This document shows, piece by piece, positions 54,446-64,000 of a stretch of DNA of 64,000 nucleotides. Under the pieces are notes generated by a model that saw only the letters and a list, made by a program, of their open reading frames with translations, was not told the DNA's origin and made no database searches. The stretch comes from Nemertoderma westbladi (taxonomy: Eukaryota; Xenacoelomorpha; Nemertodermatida; Nemertodermatidae). Location of the stretch: assembly GCA_032718475.1 (NCBI GenBank), contig JAUCBJ010000697.1, forward strand, positions 45,723 through 109,722, in the 5' to 3' direction. The position numbers and the translations under genes are program-made. How positions within the stretch are numbered: the stretch's first letter is position 1; each line of letters opens with the position of its first letter.

Positions 54446-56300
54446 TGTTCGCGCTTTTAGACCTTTAGCAGTTTAACCTGCCAAATTTAGGTGTCTTCTA
54501 GGTTATAAATCGACTTTAGCCTATGACGAGTATTTGATACACATAAGTTACATTAGCCGAAGCCAGCCTATGCGCGACCATTCACCCACGGTTAAGGGAG
54601 ACTGGATTCGGATGCTCTGACCTTATTGCGGTGTAGACCTACTGTATTATTCGATTGATCGTTAATATATAATCTCTGACAAATATAATTCACTTTCGGG
54701 AAATATTAACAGTTCCTTTAGGACGTGGCGCTCTAAGTATGTAAACAGAGTTATGACTTACACTAAACACAACGGGATGGCTAATGATTTACGTATAAAG
54801 CGCATTCTTTAGGAAATGCTTTGTTATCTGTCACACTCATGCACACTACCGCACACTGCTGCACACTGATCTGCCGACCTTCACTAATTTTAATAAGTAA
54901 GAAATAAGTTTAATTCGGAGTATAAAATATAATGTCAAGCAGTATATTAGGTACTATATATCTATATACAATTCGAATACGGTACGGCAGTACGGTAGGG
55001 CCTAGGCAAAAGAAATATATTTCAACTGCAGTAGGCCAAAGTAATAGGACGAGAAAGTAGGTTGTACTCCCGTTTAGTTCTCGAGAGTTTACATATAAAG
55101 AAGTTAGGACATCAAGCAATAAACAAACGGGTTTCAGTTGAGGTTGATAACTTTAGCGCAGGAAAAATTAATAAAATCCAATTTAATGATTGACAATGTG
55201 AGAAAAAAAAAATGGTGTGTGTGTGTGTGGGGGGGGGGGGGGGGTTGGTTGTAGATTATATTATGTTGTGTGCTATATAGTTGTGATTATACTGTAGTTA
55301 GGTAATTTCATTTATGTGTTTATTTGGTAATAGTAATAATTTGTACTGTAGTAAGTTCGTTTTGTGCAATATCTATCTCATCTCATACTGTATAAGAATT
55401 TATATTTAAGCAACAGATGTACCACTACCGGTTACCTGATTCAGTGATTGATAATGGCTGCGATCTGCAGTTGAAATATATTTCTTTTGCCTAGGCCCTA
55501 CCGTACTGCCGTACCGTATTCGAATTGTATATAGATATATAGTACCTAATATACTGCTTGACATTATATTTTATACTCCGAATTAAACTTATTTCTTACT
55601 TATTCTTACCCTTTCATCTAATTTTAATCATATATAAGGAGAACAGCAACTGACACATGTAGGGTCTATGAAATAGCATTCAATTCACTCCAAAACCACT
55701 ATAATGTGAGTCGCAATTGCTATATGTAACCGGTCTCTCTAACCTTTAGTATATCAAGAAGATTGGGGTTTTATGATTATTTATCGATATTTTCCAAATA
55801 TAACAACATTCCATCAACTGATAACAATTAATAACCGACAGTAAATAGCAGTAAAATAATGCGTGTTTGTATGTGATCAGGTTTGACAATATGAGCAGTT
55901 TGTGACAATATGGTTTGATAACAGTTATACGTTTCTATGATCAAAGCCGTTCTAATGTTTGGCTAAAGTCTGAAACACAGAATAATTCCACAGCCGATGT
56001 TCTGGGCTCAGGAAAAAAGGTAAACAAAGACCATAATGCATTGCGCGATTTCCCGGAGGCTTCTGTACAAATAAAATGAAAATCGCTCTGATTGGTCGAG
56101 TGAGTGAGCCGGAACAAAGAAAGCCAAAAGCTCCACATCGACATATCAGCTGATAGATGTCGTCATCTGAACTACACTGTATTAAGAGTATTTTGGCGCA
56201 TTGCGGCATAAAATTGCTTGTTATGTCCGCTAAAGTACACATACAGAAAAAATGGCTTTTTATGTCCACTAAAACACCTACACAGTAAGAAAACGGCTTT
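54446..56300 (-). repeat. 5' LTR of element A, interrupted and truncated in the window
   Basis: It matches the 3' LTR at 30434-31617 from its plus-strand start TGTTCGCGC until AAACGGCTTT at 56300, where a LINE insertion begins. The remaining ~75 bp of the LTR should reappear beyond the window. A 725-bp foldback element is inserted at 54893. Confidence 0.88.
54893..55617. mobile_element. Foldback DNA element with ~139-bp inverted repeats
   Basis: Long inverted repeats occupy 54893-55031 and 55465-55603, including ATAAGTAAGAAATAAGTTTA and TAGGGCCTAGGCAAAAG and their complements. A 9-bp direct repeat CTAATTTTA (54884-54892 and 55618-55626) flanks the insertion, and the sister LTR at 30434-31617 has a single uninterrupted copy. 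Long inverted repeats with a 9-bp duplication resemble non-autonomous Mutator-like elements, but the right end carries 14 extra bases outside the inverted repeat. The interior has (GT)n and a poly-G run and no ORF of note. Confidence 0.8.
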
Positions 56301-56376
56301 AACTGTCGTAGCTTGCCAAAAAACTTTTCAGCCATTACAGATTTTTTATTTTCACTAAATCATACTTTCGAAGTAC
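56301..56376 (+). pseudogene. 5' end of a truncated CR1/L2-like LINE, left of the Gypsy insertion
   Basis: The frame reads NCRSLPKNFSAITDFLFS and continues to FEV, homologous to NCRSLNSNFTAVTDFLSTLN in the LINE at 21467. It joins in frame to 60718 across the Gypsy element. The LINE is 5'-truncated within its endonuclease domain and inserted in the LTR of element A. Confidence 0.88.
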
Positions 56377-56566
56377 TGTGGCAGCCCCACTGACATACAT
56401 ATTATACAGTCCCAAAACGTTGTTATTACGGTTGCCTAGCAACCCTAGAGAGGAACTCTTAGGCCCACCTACAGAACTGTACGACAGTACTGCGGTATGC
56501 CATCAGCGATCGCTCGAACTTGAGTCTACATACGTTTTCATTTCGTGGCTAGACGCCATCTCCACA
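56377..56566 (+). repeat. 5' LTR of the Gypsy element
   Basis: It starts TGTGGCAGCC and ends CATCTCCACA. It is identical to the 3' LTR except for one G/A near 56497. Confidence 0.95.
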
Positions 56567-56602
56567 TTGGTGACCCAGCGTCTCAAGACGAACTCTTGAG
56601 AC
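56567..56602 (+). promoter_or_regulatory. Primer binding site and leader hairpin of the Gypsy element
   Basis: TGGTGACCCAGCG begins at 56568, one base after the LTR. The TGG start is expected for pairing with a tRNA CCA end; the tRNA was not identified. Immediately after, GTCTCAAGA and TCTTGAGAC (56580-56588 and 56594-56602) form a perfect 9-bp hairpin, which could be part of a packaging or priming structure. Confidence 0.65.
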
Positions 56603-56671
56603 CGCGACTCGCAGCATGATCCTGCAATCAAACTGATCAGCCACCGAAACTGTGTTGACGACAATCAGACA

Positions 56672-57376
56672 ATGGCCGAAGCGACCGCCAACGCCGTTTC
56701 TATTAAGCTGCCTCCGTTCTGGACCACCCAACCCGAGGTGTGGTTCGCCCAGGCGGAGGCACAGTTCCACATTCGCAGCATCACCGAGGACGCTACAAAA
56801 TATTATTACGTGGTGGGGGCCCTCGACCAGGAGACAGCCGCTCGCCTCCTAAAACTCATCCAGAACCCTCCCGCTACTGAGAAGTACCTCAAACTCAAGG
56901 GCCAACTTCTCAAGGCCTTCGGGCTCTCCCGACGCGAGCGCGCAGCCCGACTCTGGGACCTCGACGGCCTCGGTGACCGGCGCCCCTCGCAACTCCTCGG
57001 AGAAATGCAGGCGCTCCTCGGCGACGACAACGCGGGACTCCTCTTCGAGGAGGCCTTCCTCCGGCAGATGCCCGCCGCAATCCGCCTCCAACTCGCGGAG
57101 GAGGACTTCCGCGACCTCGACAGGGTTGCGGACCGGGCCGACGCGCTGTGGGAGGCCTCCCGGCAGACCTCACTCGCGGCCCACGCTGTCAGGAAACCGA
57201 CGCCGGTCCCGCCGCAGCGAACCGGCAAGAACTCCTCGTCGGCATCGACTCCCGCCCCGCGGGCCCCGAACTCGAACCCGGACTGGTGCTATTATCACCA
57301 GACGTTCGGCCCCACAGCCAGGAAGTGCCGCCCGCCCTGCAGTTACCAGGGAAACGCCCCGGCCGGCCGTTTGTAG
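56672..57376 (+). CDS. Gypsy gag (234 aa)
   Basis: This is a capsid-type protein. [20 protein letters not shown] near the start, YYYVVGALD and [19 protein letters not shown] are typical of the gag of metazoan Ty3/Gypsy elements. The C-terminus carries a Cys/His motif [18 protein letters not shown] in place of a classic CCHC knuckle. Pol follows in the -1 frame, with a slippery heptamer seven codons before the gag stop. Confidence 0.9.
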   Translation: MAEATANAVSIKLPPFWTTQPEVWFAQAEAQFHIRSITEDATKYYYVVGALDQETAARLLKLIQNPPATEKYLKLKGQLLKAFGLSRRERAARLWDLDGLGDRRPSQLLGEMQALLGDDNAGLLFEEAFLRQMPAAIRLQLAEEDFRDLDRVADRADALWEASRQTSLAAHAVRKPTPVPPQRTGKNSSSASTPAPRAPNSNPDWCYYHQTFGPTARKCRPPCSYQGNAPAGRL

Positions 57377-57394
57377 CAGCTACAACGGCCGGCC
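57349..57394 (+). promoter_or_regulatory. -1 programmed ribosomal frameshift signal between gag and pol
   Basis: The heptamer GGGAAAC (57349-57355) is in the correct gag phase (codons GGA AAC). A 5-base spacer follows, then a stem of GGCCGGCCGTTTGTAG (57361-57376) pairing with CTACAACGGCCGGCC (57380-57394) with one bulged base. The gag stop TAG lies inside the stem. After the slip the frame is exactly that of pol. The same heptamer is known as a slippery site in some lentiviruses. Confidence 0.85.
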
Positions 57395-60300
57395 ACACCG
57401 ACCTGCTGCTGTTTGCCTGGGACCGCGTTTCCGCGCAACGCTTCTTGGTCGACACCGGGGCGGAGGTAAGCGTTATTCCCGCGACGACTCGCGAGGAACG
57501 TTCGGGACAGAGCGGGCCGCCCCTCCTCGCCGCCAACAAAACGTACATTCGAACGTACGGCCACCGCTCCGTCAAACTCGACTTCCACTCCCGCCGTTTC
57601 CAGTGGAAGTTTATCGCGGCCGACGTCGCCCAGCCTCTCCTCGGAGCCGACTTCCTCCGAGCGAACAACATGTTGGTCGACCTGAGAGGCCGTCGTCTGG
57701 TCGACGCCGAGACGTTGACCTCGATCCCGTGCGGGCGGACTACGGGCCACGCCCCCCACCTCGGTTCTGTCACCGCCTCGGACGACGAGTTCGCTCGGCT
57801 CCTCGCCGAGTTCCCCGATATTACGATCCCTCGGTTCTCCGACCCCACCGCTAAACACGGGGTCGAACATTACATCCCCACCGAGGGACCCCCGGTCTAC
57901 TCCCGCGCCCGTCGTCTGCCTCCAGACAAACTCGAGATCGCGCGGGACGAGTTCCGGACGATGGAGGAGATGGGGATCATCCGCCGGTCCAACAGTCCAT
58001 GGGCGTCACCCCTCCACATGGCCCCTAAACCCTCGGGTGGATGGCGGCCGTGTGGCGACTACCGACGCCTCAACGACGCCACGATTCCGGACCGGTACCC
58101 CATCCCCCATATCCAGGACTTCTCCTCCAGACTGGCTGGGGCGAAGATCTTTTCTAAGATCGATCTGGTGCGCGGCTACCACCAGATCCCCGTAACCGAG
58201 GCCGACATCGCCAAGACCGCGGTTATAACCCCGTTCGGCCTGTTTGAATTCCTTCGAATGCCGTTCGGGCTGAAAAACGCGGCCCAGGCCTTCCAGAGAC
58301 TGATGGACACGGTGTGCCAGGGACTCGACTTCCTCTTCGTCTACCTAGACGACGTCCTCGTCGCGAGTCGGTCCCCTAAGGAACACCGTGACCACCTCCG
58401 TCAGCTCTTCGCGCGCCTCCAAGAACACGGCCTCGTGATCAACCTCGCCAAGTGCGAGTTCGGTCGGTCGACCATCGACTTCCTCGGCCACCGAATCTCG
58501 GCCCACGGCGCCTACCCGCTCCCCGACAAGGTCGCCGCCATCCGTGAGTTCACCCAACCGACCACCGTCAAGGGCCTGCAGGAGTTCGTGGGGATGGTGA
58601 ACTTCTATCATCGGTTCGTCCCCGCGGCCGCCGCCATCATGCGGCCCCTCTACGCGGCCCTTGCCGGTAAACCCAAGTCCCTCGACTGGACCCCCGACAT
58701 GGCGGCGGCGTTCCGGAACGCCAAGGAAGCCCTCGCCAATGCCACGATGCTCGCCCACCCCAACGCCAACGCACCGACGGCGCTCACCGTGGACGCATCC
58801 GGCACGGCGGTGGGCGCCGTTCTAGAACAGCTCGTCGGCGACTCGTGGCGCCCCCTGGCGTTCTTCAGCCGCCAACTTCGACCCCCGGAGGTGAAGTACA
58901 GCGCGTTCGACCGGGAACTCCTCGCGCTGTACCTCGCTGTTCGCCACTTCCGGTACTACCTGGAGGGCCGCGTATTCACCGCCTACACAGACCACAAACC
59001 CCTGACGTTCGCATTCGCCAAGATCAGCGACCCGTGGTCGAATCGGCAACAACGGCACATCGCCTACATTTCCGAGTTCACCACGGCGATCGAACACGTC
59101 GCTGGCAAAGACAACTGTGTGGCGGATGCGCTCTCCAGGACTACGGTCAGCGCGGTTCGAACCCTCCTCCCCGGCCTCGACTACACGGCTATGGCGGCTG
59201 CCCAACTCGCCGACCCCGAGCTGCCAACCTACCGCTCCGCCGTGTCCGGCCTCCAACTGGAAGACGTCCCGCTCGCCCCCGCCAACGCCACTCTACTTTG
59301 CGACGTTTCTCTCGGACACCCGCGCCCCGTCGTCCCCGTCGCCTGGCGACGGCGCGTCTTCGACGCCCTACACGGCCTGTCTCACCCCGGCGCTCGTACC
59401 ACCAAGAAACTCGTCGCCGACAGGTTCGTGTGGCACGGCCTCCGCAAAGAGGTGGGCGAGTGGGCGAAGACCTGCATCCCTTGCCAGTCTTCCAAGGTGC
59501 AACGCCACGTTCGCGCGCCCCTCGGCACCTTCGCCACCCCCCACCGCCGGTTCGACCACATCCACGTGGATCTGGTCGGCCCTCTACCACCATCGCGCGG
59601 GTTCACTCACCTGCTGACGATGGTAGACCGGTTCACTCGGTGGCCAGAGGCCGTGCCCCTCACCGAGACCTCCACCGAGAGTTGCGCCCGGGCTCTCATC
59701 TCCATCTGGATATCTCGGTTCGGCGTCCCCGCGGATCTCTCCTCCGACCGCGGTTCGCAGTTTACCTCCCAGCTCTGGTCCGCCGTCAACCAGCTGCTGG
59801 GCACCCAACTGCACCGCACCACGGCCTACCACCCACAAGCGAACGGACTGGTGGAACGTTTCCACCGCCACCTAAAGTCCGCCCTGCGGGCCTCGCTCAC
59901 CGGCCCCGATTGGGTCGACGAGTTGCCGTGGGTTCTCCTCGGAATCCGGACCGCTCCCAAGGACGACTTGGGGACCTCCTCCGCCGAGCTGGTCTACGGT
60001 GCCCCCCTCACCGTCCCGGGCGAGTTCCTTCCGCCGGCTACAGGCGCCCAGCACTCGCCGTCCACGATCCTCCCTCAACTCCGGGATACGGTCGGGCGGT
60101 TCGCTCCGGTACCGACGTCACGCCACGGACTGACTCCGTCGTCGGTTCCACCGGACCTCCACGACGCTACCTACGTTTTCGTCCGGCGCGACGCCCACCG
60201 GACGCCATTCGAACGCCCCTACGAGGGGCCTTACAAGGTCCTCACCCCCGGACCCAAAACATTTAAGATCGAGATGGGCGGTCGAACTGAAACGATTTCA

Positions 60301-60498
60301 GTCGACCGACTCAAACCGGCCCATCTCGATTTTACCGAGCCGGTCGTTATCGGCCAACCGCGGCGCCGAGGTCGACCCCCGAACGCACCTCCGGTACCTC
60401 CTACACCGCCGGTACTAGCGCAAAGACCACCAACCCCAGCCCAACCGCCCGTACAAACTCGATCGGGCCGGACGGTCCGTCCACCTGAATATCTCTAA
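57352..60498 (+). CDS. Gypsy pol: protease, RT, RNase H, integrase
   Basis: It is expressed by -1 frameshift from gag; the open frame extends upstream to 57148 only as an overlap. In order: protease [13 protein letters not shown] (about 57445); RT with [18 protein letters not shown] and the catalytic [11 protein letters not shown] (about 58336); RNase H with [16 protein letters not shown] and [11 protein letters not shown]; integrase zinc finger HGLSHPGA...C..C (about 59370-59490); catalytic Asp in [10 protein letters not shown] and DRGSQF, and Glu in [13 protein letters not shown]-terminal [16 protein letters not shown] and a Pro-rich tail. No chromodomain is seen. No stops or frameshifts occur. 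Confidence 0.95.
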   Translation, partial: KRPGRPFVAATTAGHTDLLLFAWDRVSAQRFLVDTGAEVSVIPATTREERSGQSGPPLLAANKTYIRTYGHRSVKLDFHSRRFQWKFIAADVAQPLLGADFLRANNMLVDLRGRRLVDAETLTSIPCGRTTGHAPHLGSVTASDDEFARLLAEFPDITIPRFSDPTAKHGVEHYIPTEGPPVYSRARRLPPDKLEIARDEFRTMEEMGIIRRSNSPWASPLHMAPKPSGGWRPCGDYRRLNDATIPDRYPIPHIQDFSSRLAGAKIFSKIDLVRGYHQIPVTEADIAKTAVITPFGLFEFLRMPFGLKNAAQAFQRLMDTVCQGLDFLFVYLDDVLVASRSPKEHRDHLRQLFARLQEHGLVINLAKCEFGRSTIDFLGHRISAHGAYPLPDKVAAIREFTQPTTVKGLQEFVGMVNFYHRFVPAAAAIMRPLYAALAGKPKSLDWTPDMAAAFRNAKEALANATMLAHPNANAPTALTVDASGTAVGAVLEQLVGDSWRPLAFFSRQLRPPEVKYSAFDRELLALYLAVRHFRYYLEGRVFTAYTDHKPLTFAFAKISDPWSNRQQRHIAYISEFTTAIEHVAGKDNCVADALSRTTVSAVRTLLPGLDYTAMAAAQLADPELPTYRSAVSGLQLEDVPLAPANATLLCDVSLGHPRPVVPVAWRRRVFDALHGLSHPGARTTKKLVADRFVWHGLRKEVGEWAKTCIPCQSSKVQRHVRAPLGTFATPHRRFDHIHVDLVGPLPPSRGFTHLLTMVDRFTRWPEAVPLTETSTESCARALISIWISRFGVPADLSSDRGSQFTSQLWSAVNQLLGTQLHRTTAYHPQANGLVERFHRHLKSALRASLTGPDWVDELPWVLLGIRTAPKDDLGTSSAELVYGAPLTVPGEFLPPATGAQHSPSTILPQLRDTVGRFAPVPTSRHGLTPSSVPPDLHDATYVFVRRDAHRTPFERPYEGPYKVLTPGPKTFKIEMGGRTETISVDRLKPAHLDFTEPVVIGQPRRRGRPPNAPPVPPTPPVLAQRPPTPAQPPVQTRSGRTVRPPEYL

Positions 60499-60512
60499 TA
60501 CGTTTCGAGACT

Positions 60513-60520
60513 GGGGGGGG
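60513..60520 (+). promoter_or_regulatory. Polypurine tract of the Gypsy element
   Basis: GGGGGGGG lies three bases before the 3' LTR start at 60524, where plus-strand DNA priming is expected. Confidence 0.65.
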
Positions 60521-60523
60521 TCA

Positions 60524-60713
60524 TGTGGCAGCCCCACTGACATACATATTATACAGTCCCAAAACGTTGTTATTACGGTTGCCTAGCAACCCTAGAGAGG
60601 AACTCTTAGGCCCACCTACAGAACTGTACGACAGTACTGCAGTATGCCATCAGCGATCGCTCGAACTTGAGTCTACATACGTTTTCATTTCGTGGCTAGA
60701 CGCCATCTCCACA
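60524..60713 (+). repeat. 3' LTR of the Gypsy element
   Basis: It matches 56377-56566 with one difference and is followed by the GTAC target duplication (60714-60717). The LTR happens to be open in the frame of the downstream LINE ORF. Confidence 0.95.
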
Positions 60714-60717
60714 GTAC

Positions 60718-63512
60718 TCACTTTTACGGAAACATTTTTATCCACAGACACTCCCACTGACTTATTGAAAATTAATGGTTATGATGGTCCGTTTTATGAT
60801 TGCCGGGTTCTACCAAATACAGTGAAAATTAGTAAGAAAAAACTTAAAAGAGGCGGCACTGCAATTTATTTCAAAGAATCTATTAATTTTGATATGAAAC
60901 CTGAACTGAGGATCGAGGGTTTTGAAAACTCATGGGTTCAACTACATCGACCAAACAAGAGGCCGCTGGTAATAGGCACAATCTATCGTCCAAATTCTGT
61001 TGAGCTACCATATTTCCTTACAAAACTTGAAAAAACAATTACAGATCTAAATAAATCAAATTGTGATATAATTTTAACGGGGGATTTTAATGTAGATTTA
61101 TTAAAAACAACAAAACAGTCCAAAGAATATATCGATATAATGAATTCAATCGGCCTCGTGCAACTTATTAGCCAACCAACACGTGTCACACCATGGAGTA
61201 GAACCAATATTGACCACATATTTACAAATATAACTTCTTCGGTTTCTCAATCCGGTACATTTTTTACTAAAGTTGGCACATCAGACCATCAGCCTACGTT
61301 CATCACTCTCCAAAATTATCACAACTATTTTAAAACTACCAAAACGACCACTTTTTTTGATTATTCAAAATTCAATTGTAATAATTTTCTGCGTGACCTA
61401 AACTGCCTTGATACATGGACGTATACTGATCCATCCATTCCAAATAACTGTAAATTAGACCAATTTTATACTGATTTGGAGAAGGTCTGTCTTAAACATG
61501 CTGCCCCGAAAACACTTAAGCCCAAAGAAATTCCAACGAAACCTTGGATGACTCCTAATTTAGTTAAAAGAACCATAATTAAGAATGACCTTTACCGCGC
61601 TTTCATAAAAAATCCCACAGTAGTAAACGAACTAGCTTTTAAAAGGTACCGAAATATTTTAACCTCTGTTCTTCGGGAGGCTGAGAAAAACTATTATAAA
61701 ACCCAGTTTGAAAAATGTTCCAATAATAATCGCAAAACTTGGCGTATAATAAACTCAGCCCTAAACAAAAGTGGGAAATCGGCCGCTCCAAAAAAACTGA
61801 CTGTGATAACAGGCGATGTGATCGAAACCCTAACTGACCCGAAACAAATTTCCCAGGCATTCAATAATCACTTTTCCACTGTTGGTTCAAATTTGTCCCA
61901 GCAAATACCCAAATCTAATCGGTCTCCCTTACGGCATATCTCACATAATGGCCCACAATCTTTTGTACTAACAGAAACATCGCCAGTTGAAATTCAATAT
62001 CACTTACTACATATCAAAACGTCATCTTCCTCTAACGATATATTTTCAACCAAACTACTCTCTCTAGGCGCTCTTCCCTTATCCCATCATTTAAGTTATT
62101 TGATAAATTTGTCTATTTCCTGCGGCTTCTTCCCGAAATCCTTAAAGCGGGCGAAAGTTGTACCAGTGTTTAAGGCCGGTGACCCCACTGATAAGAACAA
62201 TTATCGACCAATATCCTTATTACCTATTATTAGTAAACTTTTTGAAATTATTATTAACAACCAACTTCAATCATATATAGCTAAGTTTAAAATTATTACT
62301 CAATCGCAATTTGGATTTCGTCCTAAAACTACAACGACTCATGCTCTCCTATCCATGCTTGAAAAAATATATCAAACGCTAGAAGATAAGTTGTATTCCT
62401 GTGCTATTTATATTGACCTTAAAAAAGCGTACGATACGTTGGATCACTCTATCTTACTAAAAAAATTACAAGCATACGGTATTCGAGGGATTCCGCATAT
62501 GTTATTAACTGATTACCTTACTGACCGTGTTCAAGTAACTGTAGTCGATAATTGTCTGTCATCTGTGATGCCACTTGTCTGTGGGGTCCCTCAGGGCGCC
62601 ACTTTATCTTGTCTGTTATTCCTCCTCTACATCAACGACCTCCCAAATGCCTCCTCTCTCTTTACCACCTTATTCGCCGATGACACTACTCTCTTTTCCC
62701 AAAATCAATCGATACAAAATCTTATTAAAAATACAAATATTGAATTAATTAAAATTAGTAATTGGCTTATAGATAACTCGCTTTCACTTAATGTTAAAAA
62801 AACCGAGCATACTTTTTTCAGTAATCGAAACAGTAATAACATTAACAGTTCGCTAACAATAAATGGCATAAATATTAAACAAACAAACGCGGCAAAGTTT
62901 CTTGGAATCTGGTTGGACTCAAAATTATCCTGGAAAATACATATTGAATATTTAATTAAAAAAATATCACGTACGGCAGGTATCTTTTACAAACTTAGGC
63001 ATATTTTTCCCTCACTGATAATCAAGCGTCTATATTACTCCCTTGTACATCCTTATCTGCTCTATGGCCTTATCTTGTGGGGGAAGTCGAAAACTAGCTA
63101 TATTAAACCACTCCGTATAAAAATTAATAAAATTATCCGATGTATTACATTCAGCCACTTCCAAGCCTCTTCAAACCCAATATATAAATCGCTTCAAATC
63201 CTGCCATTAAATCTTTTATACACCCATCAAGTCGGCCTACTAATGTTCGATACTCAAAATAACTTATTACCATTATCTGCCACACAGTTTTCTAACTTGT
63301 TTAAAAAAATATCTACAGTACATTCTTATAATACTCGTTCATCGGCAAATCAAAACCTTTACACCCCTTTCGTTCGCTTACTAACTTCCAGACAATCCAT
63401 GAATTTCCAAGGTCCTCAGGTCTGGAACTCTATTCCTTTAACAATCCGACAAATAAAATCAAAGCCTCTATTTTCCAAAAAATTTCGGGAATTCTTATTT
63501 TCTACTATATAA
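60718..63512 (+). pseudogene. CR1/L2-like LINE ORF2 (endonuclease-RT), 5'-truncated and split by Gypsy
   Basis: The frame continues from 56376. Endonuclease motifs TFTETFLSTD, RGGTAIYF, GTIYRP, LTGDFNVDLL and GTSDHQPTF are followed by RT motifs NYRPISLLPI, QSQFGFRPKTTT, IYIDLKKAYDTLD, CGVPQGATLSCLLFLLYIND, LFADDTTLFS and KFLGIWLD. It ends with the QVWNSIPLTIRQIKSKPLFS box. No stop occurs before 63510-63512. It belongs to the same clade as the LINE at 20044-25154 but to a different family. The copy lacks ORF1, any N-terminal finger and the start of the endonuclease, so it is dead on arrival. Confidence 0.92.
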
Positions 63513-64000
63513 TAATAACTATTATTATTCAGTGATGCCTGTTAATCTATATTTAAGTTACCCCCTCCGATCGCTCGATCAGTCATAATTTCAAATTAAA
63601 AATATTAGTTGCTAAACCGTCAAACATTCAAAAATAATATACTAGATTAGGCCATCCTCTTCTTGTCTCTTTATTCATTTCGTATTTTCTTTTACTAACC
63701 ACAGCAATTAATTTAACTGTGTGTTTCCTATTTTTTACTATTCCGCTGGAGTTTCTGACAAATATATATATATTTTTTTTCCATTCAAATTTTAACATTG
63801 AAACATAATTTCCTGGAATACCTTAATCATAATACTATAAATACTTACATTCATTACTATTTATATATGTTGCAGTTTGAGTCACGCACTAGCTATGCTA
63901 TGTGCCTTAAACTGTAGATATACTGAGCTACATAAATATTAGTTTATTTGTGCAGTAGGCCCATACACCATTATATTCTGTAATGTCTGTTATGTAAATT
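63513..64000 (+). other. 3' UTR of the truncated LINE, running off the window
   Basis: This is AT-rich sequence without an ORF. The LINE's 3' tail and the rest of element A's 5' LTR are not reached within the window. Confidence 0.55.

Larger units (their letters stand above)
30434..56300 (-). mobile_element. Element A: pol-less BEL/Pao-like LTR retrotransposon, host to nested insertions
   Basis: Read on the minus strand the order is 5' LTR (54446-56300, interrupted), leader, gag-protease-pol remnant, a ~1.7 kb noncoding spacer, ORF2, polypurine tract (complement of 31618-31626) and 3' LTR (30434-31617). The two LTRs differ at roughly a dozen positions (about 1%). Its right end lies beyond a LINE insertion and is outside the window. 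Element B, a LINE fragment, a foldback element and a CR1/L2-like LINE carrying a Gypsy element are all inserted in it. All of its ORFs are broken, so it is inactive. Confidence 0.88.
56377..60713 (+). mobile_element. Intact Ty3/Gypsy LTR retrotransposon
   Basis: The element is 4.3 kb with 190-bp LTRs (56377-56566 and 60524-60713) that differ at one base by eye. It has a primer binding site, gag, a -1 frameshift signal, pol with all domains, a poly-G purine tract and a 4-bp target duplication GTAC (56373-56376 and 60714-60717). It is strikingly more GC-rich than its surroundings. No env is present. All parts look intact and the LTRs are near identical, so it is a recent insertion and may be competent. 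Confidence 0.96.

Noticed and set aside
54446-54470. Primer binding site next to the A, B and D LTRs
   Set aside because: The bases after the LTR end (ATAACAG, GTAACAG, GTGGGTAAT) do not give a convincing tRNA 3'-end match by eye.
56973-60266. Long Arg/Pro-rich ORFs in other frames of the Gypsy element
   Set aside because: They arise from high GC and lack domains. Gag and pol in the annotated frames explain the region.

Overview
The window is animal nuclear DNA from an unidentified, probably marine, invertebrate. I found no host gene, tRNA or rRNA. Nearly every recognisable protein is retrotransposon-encoded: BEL/Pao and Ty3/Gypsy LTR elements and RTE-like and CR1/L2-like LINEs. Long satellite arrays and simple repeats fill much of the rest. 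The species cannot be named from this sequence.

Layout, left half. Positions 1-8343 (+) are the 3' part of a BEL/Pao-like element, here called C. It has a protease/pol remnant with most of pol deleted, a long inter-ORF region interrupted by a full-length RTE-like LINE (2338-5389, -), and an unusual second ORF (5579-8026). A 1.59 kb LTR (8345-9933), packed with higher-order tandem repeats, follows. The same LTR serves as the 5' LTR of a second copy (D), whose gag-protease ORF (10700-13300) is cut at 13407 by a 39-bp minisatellite. Next come a 22-bp satellite (16830-17722), a graveyard of LINE fragments (17884-19826), and an RTE-like LINE split by a full-length CR1/L2-like LINE (20044-25154). 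A diverged solo LTR (26543-27613) and a 49-bp satellite (28864-29945) complete this half.

Layout, right half. Positions 30434-56300 are a large minus-strand BEL/Pao-like element (A), itself a host for later insertions. A sister element B (38411-50932, -) sits in A's gag with a perfect 5-bp target duplication and almost identical 1231-bp LTRs. A LINE 3' fragment is in A's gag at about 37480-38007. A foldback DNA element (54893-55617) is in A's 5' LTR. A CR1/L2-like LINE (56301 onwards) interrupts the same LTR and is itself split by a compact, GC-rich, apparently intact Ty3/Gypsy element (56377-60713).

How the parts work together. A, B and C share an unusual plan: gag and protease are kept, the reverse transcriptase, RNase H and integrase cores are deleted, and a separate 3' ORF2 encodes tandem zinc knuckles and a basic tail. 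In C, ORF2 also carries a stretch resembling part of an RNase D/WRN-type exonuclease. A and B share the same RT-side deletion junction but inserted at different times, so the deleted form itself appears to have been mobilised, presumably in trans by an autonomous partner not present here. This pol-less BEL/Pao lineage with a 3' zinc-knuckle ORF is the best candidate in the window for something undescribed. The Gypsy element carries a textbook -1 frameshift signal between gag and pol.
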